From Cereibacter ovatus (GTDB lineage Bacteria > Pseudomonadota > Alphaproteobacteria > Rhodobacterales > Rhodobacteraceae), in the NCBI RefSeq assembly GCF_900207575.1, contig NZ_OAOQ01000004.1, positions 186,001 to 250,000 on the forward strand: a stretch of 64,000 nt of DNA, read 5' to 3'. This document shows positions 1-8,643 of the stretch, piece by piece. A program made the position numbers and the translations under genes. The notes beneath the pieces were generated by a model, which saw only the letters and a list, made by a program, of their open reading frames with translations, ran no database searches and was not told the origin of the DNA. The stretch's first letter is position 1, and each line of letters starts with the position of its first letter.

Positions 1-201
1 TATGCGGTCGAGCCCAAGTTGCGCGACGGCATGTTGCGGGTTCTTTTCGATCACGCGAATGCGGGGGGGTTCAGCGGCGCCTTCACGGACAACTCGAACA
101 TGGTGACTCTGCGCCGTGCGCTTTCCGAAGTCGCGCAGTCGGTTCTGGGGCCGCAGGTCACCGATGTCCTGATTGTCGACATCATGCGTCAGGACAGTTG
201 A
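1..201 (+). CDS. FliL-like flagellar basal-body protein, C-terminal fragment
   Basis: Only the last 66 codons are inside the window. The frame is open from base 1 and stops with TGA at 199-201. The piece resembles the C-terminal periplasmic part of the FliL-like proteins of Rhodobacteraceae: an amphipathic helix (around LRDGMLRVLFDHAN), a central stretch of conserved polar residues, and a closing strand (VTDVLIVDIMRQD). FliL proteins are single-pass inner-membrane proteins that associate with the flagellar stator. The membrane anchor, which would decide the matter, lies outside the window, and no other flagellar gene is visible. The assignment rests on resemblance alone. It converges on thiQ, with 18 bases between the two stop codons. 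Confidence 0.5.
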   Translation, partial: YAVEPKLRDGMLRVLFDHANAGGFSGAFTDNSNMVTLRRALSEVAQSVLGPQVTDVLIVDIMRQDS

Positions 202-219
202 GCGGTCCCGCAACAGCAC

Positions 220-915
220 TCAACCGCCCAGATAGGCGCGCAGCGCAGCGGGCGGATCGGCGAAGAGATCCGCCGTGGGCCGAGGGGCGAGCGCCTCGCC
301 ATCAGCGACCAGCACGGTCCGCGCGGCAAAGGCCTTTGCATCCCCCGGATCGTGGGTAACCAGCAGGACCGTTGCCCGGCACTCGGTCGCAATCGATGCG
401 ACAAGCGCAAGCATCTCGGCCTTCAGCGCCGGGCCCAGCGCCGCGAACGGTTCGTCAAGCAGCAGGATCGGCCGCGCCTGCAACAGCACGCGCGCCAGTG
501 CCGCCCTGCCCTGCTGCCCACCCGAAAGCCGGCCGGGCCGGGCCTCGGCCAGCCCCGCAAGCCCCACCCGGTCAAGGGCGGTCGCGATCTTCGCCTCGTC
601 GTTGCGGGCCAGCCGAAGACGTGGCGACAGCCCAAGGCCAAGGTTCTGGCGCAGCGTCAGGTGCGGAAACAGGTTCTGATCCTGAAACAGGATGCTCATC
701 GGCCGGCGCCCCGGACCCAGCGGGGCAAGATCCTCGCCACGCCACAGCACTCGGCCTTGCGTCGGGGCGATGAAGCCCGCCAGCGTCATCAGCAGCGTGG
801 ACTTGCCCCCGCCCGATGGCCCGATGACGGCGATACGCTCGCCCTCGTCGACCGTCCAGTCGGCGAACAGCTGAAAATCGTCCTGCCGGATCAGCAGCCG
901 GTCAAGATGAAGCAT
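220..915 (-). CDS. thiQ: Thiamine ABC transporter ATP-binding protein ThiQ
   Basis: This 231-residue ABC ATPase powers import of thiamine, and possibly its phosphates, through ThiP. Walker A is GPSGGGKST (residues 32-40), the Q-loop glutamine is near 78, the signature LSGGQ is at 130-134, Walker B is ILLLDEP (about 150-156), and the switch histidine is in VTHD (188). The substrate is inferred from the operon: a TPP riboswitch, then thiB, thiP and thiQ. The ATG at 915 was chosen because the protein then begins right at the nucleotide-binding fold (MLHLDRLL), as in short ThiQ proteins. The frame stays open further upstream, but only within thiP coding sequence. The start overlaps the thiP stop by 14 bases, suggesting translational coupling. 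Confidence 0.93.
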   Translation of the reverse strand: MLHLDRLLIRQDDFQLFADWTVDEGERIAVIGPSGGGKSTLLMTLAGFIAPTQGRVLWRGEDLAPLGPGRRPMSILFQDQNLFPHLTLRQNLGLGLSPRLRLARNDEAKIATALDRVGLAGLAEARPGRLSGGQQGRAALARVLLQARPILLLDEPFAALGPALKAEMLALVASIATECRATVLLVTHDPGDAKAFAARTVLVADGEALAPRPTADLFADPPAALRAYLGG

Positions 916-2419
916 GGCGGCCTCCGCGGTCGAACAGCCAGAACAGCGAAAAGCTGGCAAGCACCAGCACAAGTGCCGCGCCGGCGGCCTGCTCCATCCG
1001 GTAGGCGCCCATCAGACGCTGCACCAACAGCGGCAAAGTCGCCCCACCCTCGTCGGCAAACAGCGCGATCACGCCCAGATCCCCCATCGCCAGCGCCGCC
1101 GAGACCCCCAGAGAAAAGCCCAGCGGGCGGCGCAGACGGGGCAGGATCAGCCAGCGCAGACGGGCCAGGCCGCGCAGGTCCAGCGTCTCGGCCAGACGCC
1201 CGAAATCGGCCTGAAGCGCCCGGGCCTCGGGGGCAAGGATGCGATAGGCGAAGGGCAGCGACAGCGTGGCATTGACCAGCATCGTCACCGCCAGCGCCAG
1301 CCTTTCGGGGTTCACGAACGGATGCGCCACCAGAAACAGCCCCGTGCCCAGCACCAGCGACGACACCGCCAGCGGCAGCGTCGCCACCAGACCAAACCGC
1401 GGCGAGGCCAGCGCCAGCGTCATCGCCCCGCCGACCGACAGCACCGCCGAGGGCAGCGCCACCGCAAAAGAGCGGCCAAGCGCGGGCCAGACCTCGGCTG
1501 GAAGGTTGAAAAGCCCCGGAAGGCCGCGCGCCGCCACCATGCCAAGCGGCAGGATCAGGAACGCCGCCGCGGCCGCGATCGCCAGCCCGTCGGCCAGCCG
1601 CCGCCAGCCGCGCGGCGCAAGCGGCACCGGCGCCCGGTCAAGGCCGGCCCCGAAGCCCGACGGCAGCGCGAAGGCGCCCGCCGCCAGAACCGCCGCCGCG
1701 CACAGCCCCACCTGAACCGCCGCCAGCATCGCCGCGCGCCCAAGGTCGAACTGGAACCGCAACGCCTGATAGATCGCAAGTTCGACCGTTGTGGCGCGCG
1801 GGCCACCGCCAAGCGTCAGGGCCACGGCGAAACTGGACAGGCAGATCACGAAAACGACCGCCAGCGCGCCGGGCACCACCTCGCGCAGCATCGGCCGTTC
1901 CAGATGGCGCGCAACCTCGGACGGGCCAAAGCCAAGGGTTGCGGCAAGGCGGAACCGCTCGGCCGGGATGGCGAACCAGCCTTGCAGGATCAGCCGAACC
2001 GCCAGCGGCATGTTGAAGAACACATGCGCCAGCACCACCCCATGCAGCCCGTAGATCGGAACCGGCGGCAGGCCCAGCGCCTCGATCCCGCGATTGACAA
2101 GCCCCGCGCGGCCGAACACCGCCAAAAGGCCCAGCACCGCCACGATCACCGGCAACAGGAACGGCGCCCCCAGCAGCGCGATCAGCGCGCCCCGTCCGAC
2201 AAAGCGCCGCCGCGCCAGCGCCCGCGCCACCGGAATCGCCAACGCGACCGAAACCCCGGCCGACAGCGCCGCCTGAAGCAGGGTGAAGCGCACCGCCGCC
2301 CAGTCAGCCGGGCCAAGGCCCGCCGCGCCGCCCGCCCGTGCCAACACCATGACCAGCGGCCCCAGTGTCAGCAGGCCAAGCGCCGCCGCGACCGTCAGCG
2401 CGAGAGCGCGGCCTGCCAT
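902..2419 (-). CDS. thiP: Thiamine ABC transporter permease ThiP
   Basis: This is a 505-residue integral membrane protein, a little shorter than the E. coli ThiP of about 536 residues. It contains two tandem copies of the binding-protein-dependent permease fold, which is typical of ThiP and of FbpB-type iron permeases. Hydrophobic helices are spread over the whole length, and each half carries an EAA-like loop (around the segment ending RLAATLGFGP in the first half and RLAETLDLRG in the second), which docks onto the ATPase. It forms the channel between ThiB in the periplasm and ThiQ in the cytoplasm. The start overlaps the thiB stop by 25 bases. An iron transporter is the alternative by family, but the upstream TPP riboswitch argues for thiamine. 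Confidence 0.92.
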   Translation of the reverse strand: MAGRALALTVAAALGLLTLGPLVMVLARAGGAAGLGPADWAAVRFTLLQAALSAGVSVALAIPVARALARRRFVGRGALIALLGAPFLLPVIVAVLGLLAVFGRAGLVNRGIEALGLPPVPIYGLHGVVLAHVFFNMPLAVRLILQGWFAIPAERFRLAATLGFGPSEVARHLERPMLREVVPGALAVVFVICLSSFAVALTLGGGPRATTVELAIYQALRFQFDLGRAAMLAAVQVGLCAAAVLAAGAFALPSGFGAGLDRAPVPLAPRGWRRLADGLAIAAAAAFLILPLGMVAARGLPGLFNLPAEVWPALGRSFAVALPSAVLSVGGAMTLALASPRFGLVATLPLAVSSLVLGTGLFLVAHPFVNPERLALAVTMLVNATLSLPFAYRILAPEARALQADFGRLAETLDLRGLARLRWLILPRLRRPLGFSLGVSAALAMGDLGVIALFADEGGATLPLLVQRLMGAYRMEQAAGAALVLVLASFSLFWLFDRGGRHASS

Positions 2420-3378
2420 TCGTCAATCGCCCCCTGCCGCAGGGATTCAGCCTGATCGGCGGGAAGCAAAAGCGAGGTTTCGGGCTGGATCAGCGTCTTG
2501 AAGCCTTCGGGCAGACCGGCCTGCGGCAGCTTTGCCGGATACATCCAGTTCGTGGTCGGGATGACCGCCTGCACCTCATCCCCAAGCAGGAAGGCAAGGA
2601 AGCGGTCGGCCAGATCCGGCTGATCGGAGGCGGCCAGTTTGCCCGCCACCTCGATCTGAAGATAGTGGCCCTCGGCGAAGGGGGCGGCGGCCTTGCCCGC
2701 GTCACCCTCGGCGATCAGGTGATAGGCCGGCGAGGTGGTATAGCTGAGCACCATGTCGGCCTCGCCTTCCAGAAACAGGCCATAGGCCTCGGACCAGCCG
2801 GGGGTCACGGTCACGATATTGTCGGCCAGGGCTTCCCAGATGGCGGGGGCGCGGTCGCCATGGGCAGCCTTGACCCACATCAGCAGACCCAGCCCCGGGG
2901 TCGAGGACCGCGGGTCCTGGATCACGATCTTCTTGTCGGAAGCCGCAAGACCCGCAAGGGATCCAGGCACTTCGGTCATGTCGGTGCGATGGACGAAGGC
3001 GAACCAGCCCCAGTCGAACGGCAGAAACAGCGGGTCGGACCATGCCACCGGCAAGTCCAGATCGGCCGTCACGCCATGCGGGGCAAAGAGACCCGTCGCG
3101 GCCGCCGCCGCGGTCAGGTTGGTATCAAGGCCCAGCACCACATCGGCATCAGACCGGGCGCCTTCCAGCTTCATCCGCGCCAGCAGCGCCGCGCCATCGC
3201 CCGCGCCGATCAGGCGCAGGTCGCAGCCGCAGACCGACTCGAACGCCTTTTCGACGGCAGGGCCGGGGCCCCATTCGGACGCAAAACTGTCATAGGTCAG
3301 CACGGTCAACACGGGGGGTTCCGCCGCCACGGCCGAGGCCGTCAGCATGAAACCCACAGCAAGCATCGGAACTTTCAT
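2395..3378 (-). CDS. thiB: Thiamine-binding periplasmic protein ThiB (TbpA)
   Basis: This 327-residue solute-binding protein begins with a Sec signal peptide (MKVPMLAVGFMLTASAVAAE) cleaved near residue 19. The mature start VLTVLTYDSFASEWGPGP is characteristic of the thiamine-binding branch of the family, close to E. coli TbpA. It captures thiamine in the periplasm and hands it to ThiP/ThiQ. The ATG at 3378 has an AGAGGA ribosome site about seven bases upstream. It is the first gene of thiBPQ and sits directly behind the TPP riboswitch, so expression is expected to fall when thiamine pyrophosphate is plentiful. Confidence 0.94.
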   Translation of the reverse strand: MKVPMLAVGFMLTASAVAAEPPVLTVLTYDSFASEWGPGPAVEKAFESVCGCDLRLIGAGDGAALLARMKLEGARSDADVVLGLDTNLTAAAAATGLFAPHGVTADLDLPVAWSDPLFLPFDWGWFAFVHRTDMTEVPGSLAGLAASDKKIVIQDPRSSTPGLGLLMWVKAAHGDRAPAIWEALADNIVTVTPGWSEAYGLFLEGEADMVLSYTTSPAYHLIAEGDAGKAAAPFAEGHYLQIEVAGKLAASDQPDLADRFLAFLLGDEVQAVIPTTNWMYPAKLPQAGLPEGFKTLIQPETSLLLPADQAESLRQGAIDEWQAALSR

Positions 3379-3423
3379 CGCATCCTCTCTCTCACAACGG
3401 GCGGATCGGGGATGGGCGTTTTC

Positions 3424-3512
3424 GGCACCTTTCCTCCGCCGGTTCTAACCGGGTCAGGTTCAACGGGTTCGCGTCGCCGCGTCTCAGCCCTTTCGGGCAC
3501 CCCGAGGTAGCG
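3424..3512 (-). promoter_or_regulatory. TPP riboswitch (THI element) controlling thiBPQ
   Basis: Read on the minus strand, this leader has the conserved THI-box pieces in order: CGGGGTGCCC, a short hairpin ending in GGGCTGAGA, then GAACCTGACCCGGTTAGAAC, and a closing GGCGGAGGAAAGG. The CTGAGA and ACCTGA cores bind the pyrimidine and pyrophosphate parts of thiamine pyrophosphate. It ends about 45 bases before the thiB ATG, close enough for control by hiding the ribosome site or by termination. No strong T-run is visible after it, which favours translational control. Ends are approximate to a few bases. Confidence 0.93.
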
Positions 3513-3640
3513 CCGAACATAGCGGCCCCGGGCGCCCGCGCAACAGAAAGCCGGCGGGGCGGGCGCAATTTCCGGTTCCCCGACGCGCGCTTCTGCCCTA
3601 TGCCTCGGCCGATCGGGACAGCCCAGCACCGGACATCGCC

Positions 3641-4744
3641 ATGAGCTTCAACACCTTCGGCCACATCTTCCGCGTCACCACCTGGGGCGAAAGCCACGGC
3701 CCCGCGTTGGGTGCCACGGTGGACGGCTGCCCGCCCGGCGTGACGATCGAGCCCGCGGCCATCCAGCACTGGCTGGACCGCCGCAAACCCGGGCAAAGCC
3801 GCTTCACCACCCAGCGGCAGGAACCCGACGCGGTGAAGATCCTGTCGGGGGTGTTCGATGGCGTCTCGACCGGGACGCCGATCCAGTTGATGATCGAAAA
3901 CACCGACCAGCGGTCGAAGGACTACGGCGACATCGCGAAAAGCTTTCGCCCCGGTCATGCCGACATCACCTACCACTGGAAATACGGGCTGCGGGATTAC
4001 CGCGGCGGCGGGCGGTCCTCGGCGCGGGAAACCGCGGCGCGGGTGGCGGCGGGCGGGGTCGCGCGGGCAGTGCTGGCGGATCTGGTGCCGGGGCTGCGGA
4101 TCAGCGGCTATATGGTGCAGGTCGGCCCCCATGCCATCGACCGCGGCCGGTTCGATGACGCCGAGATCGAGCGCAACCCCTTCTGGTGTCCCGACCCGCA
4201 GGCGGCGGCGCTGTGGGCAGAATATCTGGACGGGCTGCGCAAGGCGCATGACTCGGTCGGTGCGATCGTCGAGGTTCGGGCCTCGGGCGTGCCGGCGGGG
4301 CTGGGGGCGCCGATCTATGGCAAGCTGGACAGCGATCTGGCGGCGGCAATGATGACAATCAACGCCGTGAAGGGTGTGGAAATCGGCGAGGGCATGGCCG
4401 CAGCCTGCCTGACCGGCAGCGAAAATGCGGACGAGATCCGCATGGACGAGAATGGACGCCCCGAGTTCCTGTCGAACCACGCGGGCGGGATTCTGGGCGG
4501 AATCTCGACCGGGCAGGATGTGGTGGTGCGGTTTGCGGTAAAGCCCACATCGTCGATCCTGACTCCGCGCCGCTCGATCACGACCGAAGGGCAAGAGGTC
4601 GAGGTCATCACCAAGGGCCGCCACGATCCTTGCGTCGGCATCCGCGCCGTGCCGGTGGGCGAGGCGATGATGGCCTGCGTGCTGCTGGATCACCTGCTTC
4701 TGGACCGCGGCCAGACCGGCGGTCAGCGCGGCCGGATCGGCTGA
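3641..4744 (+). CDS. aroC: Chorismate synthase AroC
   Basis: This 367-residue enzyme catalyses the last shikimate step, converting 5-enolpyruvylshikimate 3-phosphate to chorismate, the precursor of aromatic amino acids, folate and quinones. It uses reduced FMN. The N-terminus [20 protein letters not shown] carries the first family signature, and the [15 protein letters not shown] block (about residues 124-138) is the second; both hold FMN and substrate contacts. The C-terminal region [17 protein letters not shown] is also diagnostic. Length is typical. The ribosome site is weak. The gene stands alone on the plus strand, and its stop (4742-4744) abuts the stop of the convergent exporter gene with no spacer. 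Confidence 0.97.
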   Translation: MSFNTFGHIFRVTTWGESHGPALGATVDGCPPGVTIEPAAIQHWLDRRKPGQSRFTTQRQEPDAVKILSGVFDGVSTGTPIQLMIENTDQRSKDYGDIAKSFRPGHADITYHWKYGLRDYRGGGRSSARETAARVAAGGVARAVLADLVPGLRISGYMVQVGPHAIDRGRFDDAEIERNPFWCPDPQAAALWAEYLDGLRKAHDSVGAIVEVRASGVPAGLGAPIYGKLDSDLAAAMMTINAVKGVEIGEGMAAACLTGSENADEIRMDENGRPEFLSNHAGGILGGISTGQDVVVRFAVKPTSSILTPRRSITTEGQEVEVITKGRHDPCVGIRAVPVGEAMMACVLLDHLLLDRGQTGGQRGRIG

Positions 4745-5617
4745 TCAGCGCGCGGGCATCTTCGAGACCTGCACCGCAAGGATGCCCGCCGCGATCACCA
4801 CCACGCCGACCAGATCCCAGATCCCCATCCGCTCGCCCAGCAGCGCCGCCGCCACCGCGACCCCGAAGAACGGGTTCAGGAAGTGGAACGCCGCAGCCCG
4901 GACCGCCCCGATCCGAGAGACCAGCAGGAACCAGATCCAGGTCGCGAGCAAGCCCGGCACCAGCGTGGTATAGGCAAAGGCAAGGATCAGGCTTGCGCTC
5001 CAGTCGATGGCGGCCGGGGTCTCGAAGGCCAGCGCAAGGGGCGCCAGCACCGCCGCCCCCACCAGCATCTGAAGCCCCACGATCATCAAAAGGTTGCCGC
5101 CCGCCGAGGCCACCCGCACCGTCAGCGTCGCCACCGCCAGCGCCACCACGCCAATGGCGCACAGCACAAAGCCCACCAGATCCTCGCCGCCCGACAGCCG
5201 CGTGCCCATGATCAGCGCAACCCCCGCCACGCCGGCAACAAGGCCCAGCGCAGTCAGCGGCCGCAGCCGTTCGTGAAAGATCAGCCAGCCCGCCAGCGCC
5301 ACCAGAAGCGGCATGGTCGAGGCGACGATGGCGGCGAAACTGGCGCTGACCCAGCGCATGGCGATGAAATTCACGCCCAGATACAACGCGTTCTGGCAGA
5401 TCCCGAAGATCACCACCCCGCGCCACTGCGCCCGCGTCAGCCGCGCGCTTTGCCCCAGCGCGGCGCCGATCGCCAGCGCCAGCAGGCCCGAGATCAGAAA
5501 CCGCAGCGACAACGCCGAGACCGGCGGTGCGGCGGCCACGATGATGCGGGCCGAAGCGAAGGCCGAGGACCACATGAAGGCGAAGGCCAGCCCCATGGCG
5601 ATGCTGCGCAGGTCCAT
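4745..5617 (-). CDS. EamA/DMT-family transporter (drug/metabolite exporter)
   Basis: This is a 290-residue inner-membrane protein with about ten hydrophobic helices in two EamA repeats. Each repeat contains the family's conserved glycine/proline-rich turns (FMWSSAFASARIIV near the start, TTLVPGLLATWIWF in the second half). Members export amino acids, purines or other small metabolites; the substrate cannot be read from sequence. The ATG at 5617 was chosen over longer possibilities because a good ribosome site (GGGGAGAGGG) lies just upstream and the first helix follows at once. A strong terminator separates it from the HU gene upstream, so it probably has its own promoter. Confidence 0.85.
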   Translation of the reverse strand: MDLRSIAMGLAFAFMWSSAFASARIIVAAAPPVSALSLRFLISGLLALAIGAALGQSARLTRAQWRGVVIFGICQNALYLGVNFIAMRWVSASFAAIVASTMPLLVALAGWLIFHERLRPLTALGLVAGVAGVALIMGTRLSGGEDLVGFVLCAIGVVALAVATLTVRVASAGGNLLMIVGLQMLVGAAVLAPLALAFETPAAIDWSASLILAFAYTTLVPGLLATWIWFLLVSRIGAVRAAAFHFLNPFFGVAVAAALLGERMGIWDLVGVVVIAAGILAVQVSKMPAR

Positions 5618-5635
5618 CAGCCCTCTCCCCCCGGT

Positions 5636-5662
5636 AAAAAAGGGCCGCCCGTGGGCGGCCCT
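5636..5662 (-). terminator. Rho-independent terminator of the HU gene
   Basis: On the minus strand a near-perfect stem (AGGGCCGCCC pairing with GGGCGGCCCT, tiny loop) is followed at once by six T residues. It sits about 25 bases after the HU stop codon and just before the start of the downstream EamA gene, separating the two units. Confidence 0.92.
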
Positions 5663-5686
5663 GCACGGCGCGGACGTGATCCGCAA

Positions 5687-5974
5687 TCAGGCGTTGACGC
5701 TGTCCTTCAGCGCCTTGGCGATGGTGAATTTCACCTGCTTGTCGGCGGGCTTCGTCACCTGCTCGCCGGTGGCGGGGTTGCGGACCTGACGCTCGGGCCG
5801 TTCACGGCAGACCACCTTGCCAAGCCCCGGCAACGCGACCGCCCCGCCGGCCGCGACTTCGCGGGCCACGATGGCGGCGATGGCATCAAGCGCGGCGCCC
5901 GCGGTCTTCTTGTCGGCGCCCATCTCGTCGGCAAGCGTCGCCACGAGTTGCGTCTTGGTCATCGGTTTCGACAT
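5687..5974 (-). CDS. HU-family nucleoid DNA-binding protein
   Basis: This 95-residue protein is of HU/IHF size and fold. Residues 1-45 give the helical dimer body (MTKTQLVATLADEMGADKKT), and the arm region follows with GLGKVVCRERPERQVRNPATGE. The RNPATGE loop at the tip of the beta arm is the HU/IHF signature that intercalates into bent DNA. HU dimers compact and bend chromosomal DNA without strong sequence preference. The ATG at 5974 follows a good ribosome site (CAGGAGAC). It is monocistronic, with a promoter-like pair upstream and a strong terminator downstream. HU is favoured over IHF because it lacks IHF-specific features and keeps the HU-type C-terminus (VKFTIAKALKDSVNA). Confidence 0.92.
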   Translation of the reverse strand: MSKPMTKTQLVATLADEMGADKKTAGAALDAIAAIVAREVAAGGAVALPGLGKVVCRERPERQVRNPATGEQVTKPADKQVKFTIAKALKDSVNA

Positions 5975-6040
5975 GAGAGTCTCCTGGTCTTGCCCCGCTG
6001 GACACGGGGTCTGTTCCTGCCTCTAGGGGCGAATTCAAGG

Positions 6041-6069
6041 GCTACACCTTGTTTTGCAGCATAAATCAA
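6041..6069 (-). promoter_or_regulatory. Candidate sigma-70 promoter for the HU gene
   Basis: On the minus strand, TTGATT (6069-6064) and TGTAGC (6046-6041) are separated by 17 bases, 67 bases or more upstream of the HU ATG. The -35 is good and the -10 mediocre. Confidence 0.35.
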
Positions 6070-6102
6070 GCCCTTTCGCCGGTTTTGCCCGCGTCAACAC
6101 GC

Positions 6103-7581
6103 CTAGAGGAAGGCGGTTTCCTCGAAGCTGCGCAGCTTGCGGCTGTGGATGCGCTCGATCGGAGTTTCTCGCAGCATTTCCATCGCACGGATGCCGATCC
6201 GAAGGTGGCGGGCAACCTGCGTGCGGTAGAAATCGCTGGCCATGCCGGGCAATTTCAACTCTCCATGCAAGGGCTTGTCCGACACGCAGAGCAGCGTGCC
6301 ATAGGGCACCCGGAAGCGAAACCCGTTCGCGGCGATGGTCGCACTTTCCATGTCCAGCGCGATGGCGCGGCTTTGCGACAGGCGATGGACCGGGCCGGAC
6401 TGGTCGCGCAGTTCCCAGTTGCGGTTGTCGATGGTGGCGACGGTGCCGGTCCGCATGATCCGCTTCAACTCGTAGCCTTCAAGTTGGGTGACCTCTTCCA
6501 CCGCATCTTCCAGCGCGATCTGGATCTCGGCCAGCGCGGGGATCGGCACCCAGACCGGCAGATCGTCATCCAGAACATGATCCTCGCGCAGATAGGCATG
6601 GGCCAGCACGAAATCGCCCAGACTTTGCGACTGACGCAGACCGGCGCAATGGCCGACCATCAGCCACGCATGCGGGCGCAGCACCGCGATATGGTCGGTG
6701 GCGGTCTTGGCGTTCGACGGCCCGACGCCGATGTTCACCAGCGTGATGCCCTGCCCGTCGGGCCGTTTCAGGTGATAGGTCGGCATCTGCGGCAGCCGCG
6801 GCAGCGGCGCAAGCGGCGCGGCAGGGTCGGTGATTTCCTGATCGCCCGGCCCGACGAAGGCGGAATAGCCCTGCGCCGGATCGGCCAGTGCCGCGCGGGC
6901 GATGGCCTCGAACTCGTCAACATAGAACTGATAGTTGGTGAACAGGACGTGGTTCTGGAAATGCCGCGGGTCGGTCGCGGTATAATGCGTCAGTCGGGCC
7001 AGCGAATAATCCACGCGCTGCGCGGTGAAGGGCGCCAGCGGCGTGGTTCCGTCGGGATGGCGCAGGCGCGTGCCGTTCACGATATCGTCGTTGGTGGTGG
7101 ACAGGTCCGGCACGTCGAACACGTCGCGCAGCGGGAATGTCAGCACCCCTTCCTGCGGAACCGAAACCTCGGGGTTGCCAGCCACCGCGAAATGCACCGG
7201 GATCGGCGTCTGCGACACCCCGATATCCACCGGCACGCCGTGGTTGCGGATCAGAAGGCCGATCTGCTGGATCAAATAGTTGCGGAACAGATCGGGCCTT
7301 GTCACCGTGGTCGAGTAGCTGCCCGGCTGCGAGACATGGCCGAATGACAGCCGGCTGTCGGCACGGGTAAAGCTGGTCGTGGTCAGCCGGATCTGCGGAT
7401 AGCAGGCCCGAACCCGCCCGGTGGGCCGGCCCGTGGTTGCCGCGGCGCTGAAATGGCTGGCCAGAAAGCGCGTCGCACCGGCATAAAGCTCTTCCAGCCG
7501 GCGAACGGCGGCCTCGGGGTCGGTGAAACTTTCATGGTCGGGCAGGTCGGGGCAAAGGAACGGCGGGGCGGGGTCTGTCAC
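6103..7581 (-). CDS. amn: AMP nucleosidase
   Basis: This 492-residue cytoplasmic enzyme hydrolyses AMP to adenine and ribose 5-phosphate, tuning the adenylate pool. It has the long-form architecture: an N-terminal regulatory domain (about 1-180) followed by a nucleoside-phosphorylase fold. Recognisable pieces are the RPDLFRNYLIQQIGLLIRNH stretch, the glycine-rich NIGVGPSNAKTATDH phosphate loop and the C-terminal ALDMESATIAANGFRFRVPY substrate-binding region with its MES motif. Length agrees with the E. coli enzyme (484). The GTG at 7581 is preferred because an AGAGAG ribosome site precedes it; an in-frame ATG at 7620 has no such site. It is transcribed away from the epimerase gene. Confidence 0.92.
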   Translation of the reverse strand: MTDPAPPFLCPDLPDHESFTDPEAAVRRLEELYAGATRFLASHFSAAATTGRPTGRVRACYPQIRLTTTSFTRADSRLSFGHVSQPGSYSTTVTRPDLFRNYLIQQIGLLIRNHGVPVDIGVSQTPIPVHFAVAGNPEVSVPQEGVLTFPLRDVFDVPDLSTTNDDIVNGTRLRHPDGTTPLAPFTAQRVDYSLARLTHYTATDPRHFQNHVLFTNYQFYVDEFEAIARAALADPAQGYSAFVGPGDQEITDPAAPLAPLPRLPQMPTYHLKRPDGQGITLVNIGVGPSNAKTATDHIAVLRPHAWLMVGHCAGLRQSQSLGDFVLAHAYLREDHVLDDDLPVWVPIPALAEIQIALEDAVEEVTQLEGYELKRIMRTGTVATIDNRNWELRDQSGPVHRLSQSRAIALDMESATIAANGFRFRVPYGTLLCVSDKPLHGELKLPGMASDFYRTQVARHLRIGIRAMEMLRETPIERIHSRKLRSFEETAFL

Positions 7582-7684
7582 GCGACGGTCTCTCTTTCGC
7601 TCTTTTGTCAGGATGTGCATGGGGCGCGCGGCGGATCAAGCCCTGCCCCTTGCGGCGGACCGAAAGGCTGCCGATACTTGCGCC

Positions 7685-8524
7685 ATGAAAACGCTGCTTT
7701 CCCTTGGCCATGGCTATTGCGCCCGCGCGCTGGCGCGGCGACTGATCCCGCAGGGCTGGCGGGTGATCGGAACCACCCGCAGCCCCGACAAGGCCACAGA
7801 GTTGGCCGCCGAAGGGGTCGAACCGCTGATCTGGCCCGCCGATATCGGCCCGGCGCTGGCGCAGGCGACGCATGTGCTGGCCTCGGCCGCGCCGGGGCCG
7901 GGGGGCGATCCGTTCCTTGCCGTTCACACTTCGCGAATGGCAAAGGCCCGGCCGGAATGGGTGGGCTATCTGTCCACCACCGGGGTTTATGGCGACCATG
8001 GCGGCGGCTGGGTCGATGAGGACACGCCGCTGACCCCCTCGACCGAGCGCGGCCGCGCCCGTGTTGCCGCCGAAGCCGAATGGCAGGCGCTGGGTCTGCC
8101 GCTGCACATCTTCCGGCTGGCGGGGATCTACGGCCCCGGTCGCGGCCCGTTCGAAAAGGTGCGCGACGGCACCGCGCGGCGGATCGTCAAGCCGGGGCAG
8201 GTGTTCAGCCGCACCCATGTCGACGATATCGCGCAGGTGCTGGAAGCCTCGATGCGGCATCCCGATCCGGGTGCGATCTATAATGTCTGCGACGACGACC
8301 CTGCCCCGCCCGAGGATGTTCTGGGCTATGCCGCCGAACTTCTCGGCCTGCCGCCCCCGCCCGAAGTGCCCTATGACGCGGCGCAGATGACGCCGATGGC
8401 GCGCAGTTTCTATGCCGAGTCAAAGCGGGTGCGCAACGACCGCATCAAGGACCGCCTTGGCATAAGGCTGATCCATCCCGACTATCGCGCCGGATTGCGG
8501 GCGCTGCTGGCGGCCGAAGGCTGA
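7685..8524 (+). CDS. NAD(P)-dependent epimerase/dehydratase-like protein (YeeZ-type)
   Basis: This 279-residue protein has an extended short-chain dehydrogenase fold. The nucleotide-binding turn near the N-terminus is SLGHGYCARALARRL, a GxGxxx variant. The active-site block is YLSTTGVYGDHGGGWVDE, and FRLAGIYGPGR is the usual epimerase motif. Within the superfamily it is closest to the atypical YeeZ/SDR branch that often lacks the full YxxxK pair; I see no clear YxxxK after the GVYGD motif. The substrate is unknown. The ATG at 7685 begins directly with the dinucleotide fold. It diverges from amn with about 100 bases between the starts. Confidence 0.75.
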   Translation: MKTLLSLGHGYCARALARRLIPQGWRVIGTTRSPDKATELAAEGVEPLIWPADIGPALAQATHVLASAAPGPGGDPFLAVHTSRMAKARPEWVGYLSTTGVYGDHGGGWVDEDTPLTPSTERGRARVAAEAEWQALGLPLHIFRLAGIYGPGRGPFEKVRDGTARRIVKPGQVFSRTHVDDIAQVLEASMRHPDPGAIYNVCDDDPAPPEDVLGYAAELLGLPPPPEVPYDAAQMTPMARSFYAESKRVRNDRIKDRLGIRLIHPDYRAGLRALLAAEG

Positions 8525-8583
8525 CGGGCCGGGGCAAGCCGCGCGTCCTGCGGCGGGATGCCGAAGGGTCGCGCCGGCAATCC

Positions 8584-8612
8584 TTGGTGGATCGGGCGAT
8601 TCGGCCTATATT
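8584..8612 (+). promoter_or_regulatory. Sigma-70-type promoter for the 56-residue protein gene
   Basis: TTGGTG (8584-8589) and TATATT (8607-8612) lie exactly 17 bases apart, with the likely transcript start near 8619 and the ATG at 8644. This is one of the better-looking housekeeping promoters in the window. Confidence 0.6.
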
Positions 8613-8643
8613 CGCCTTGTCTGAAAACTGAAGGAGGACAGAC

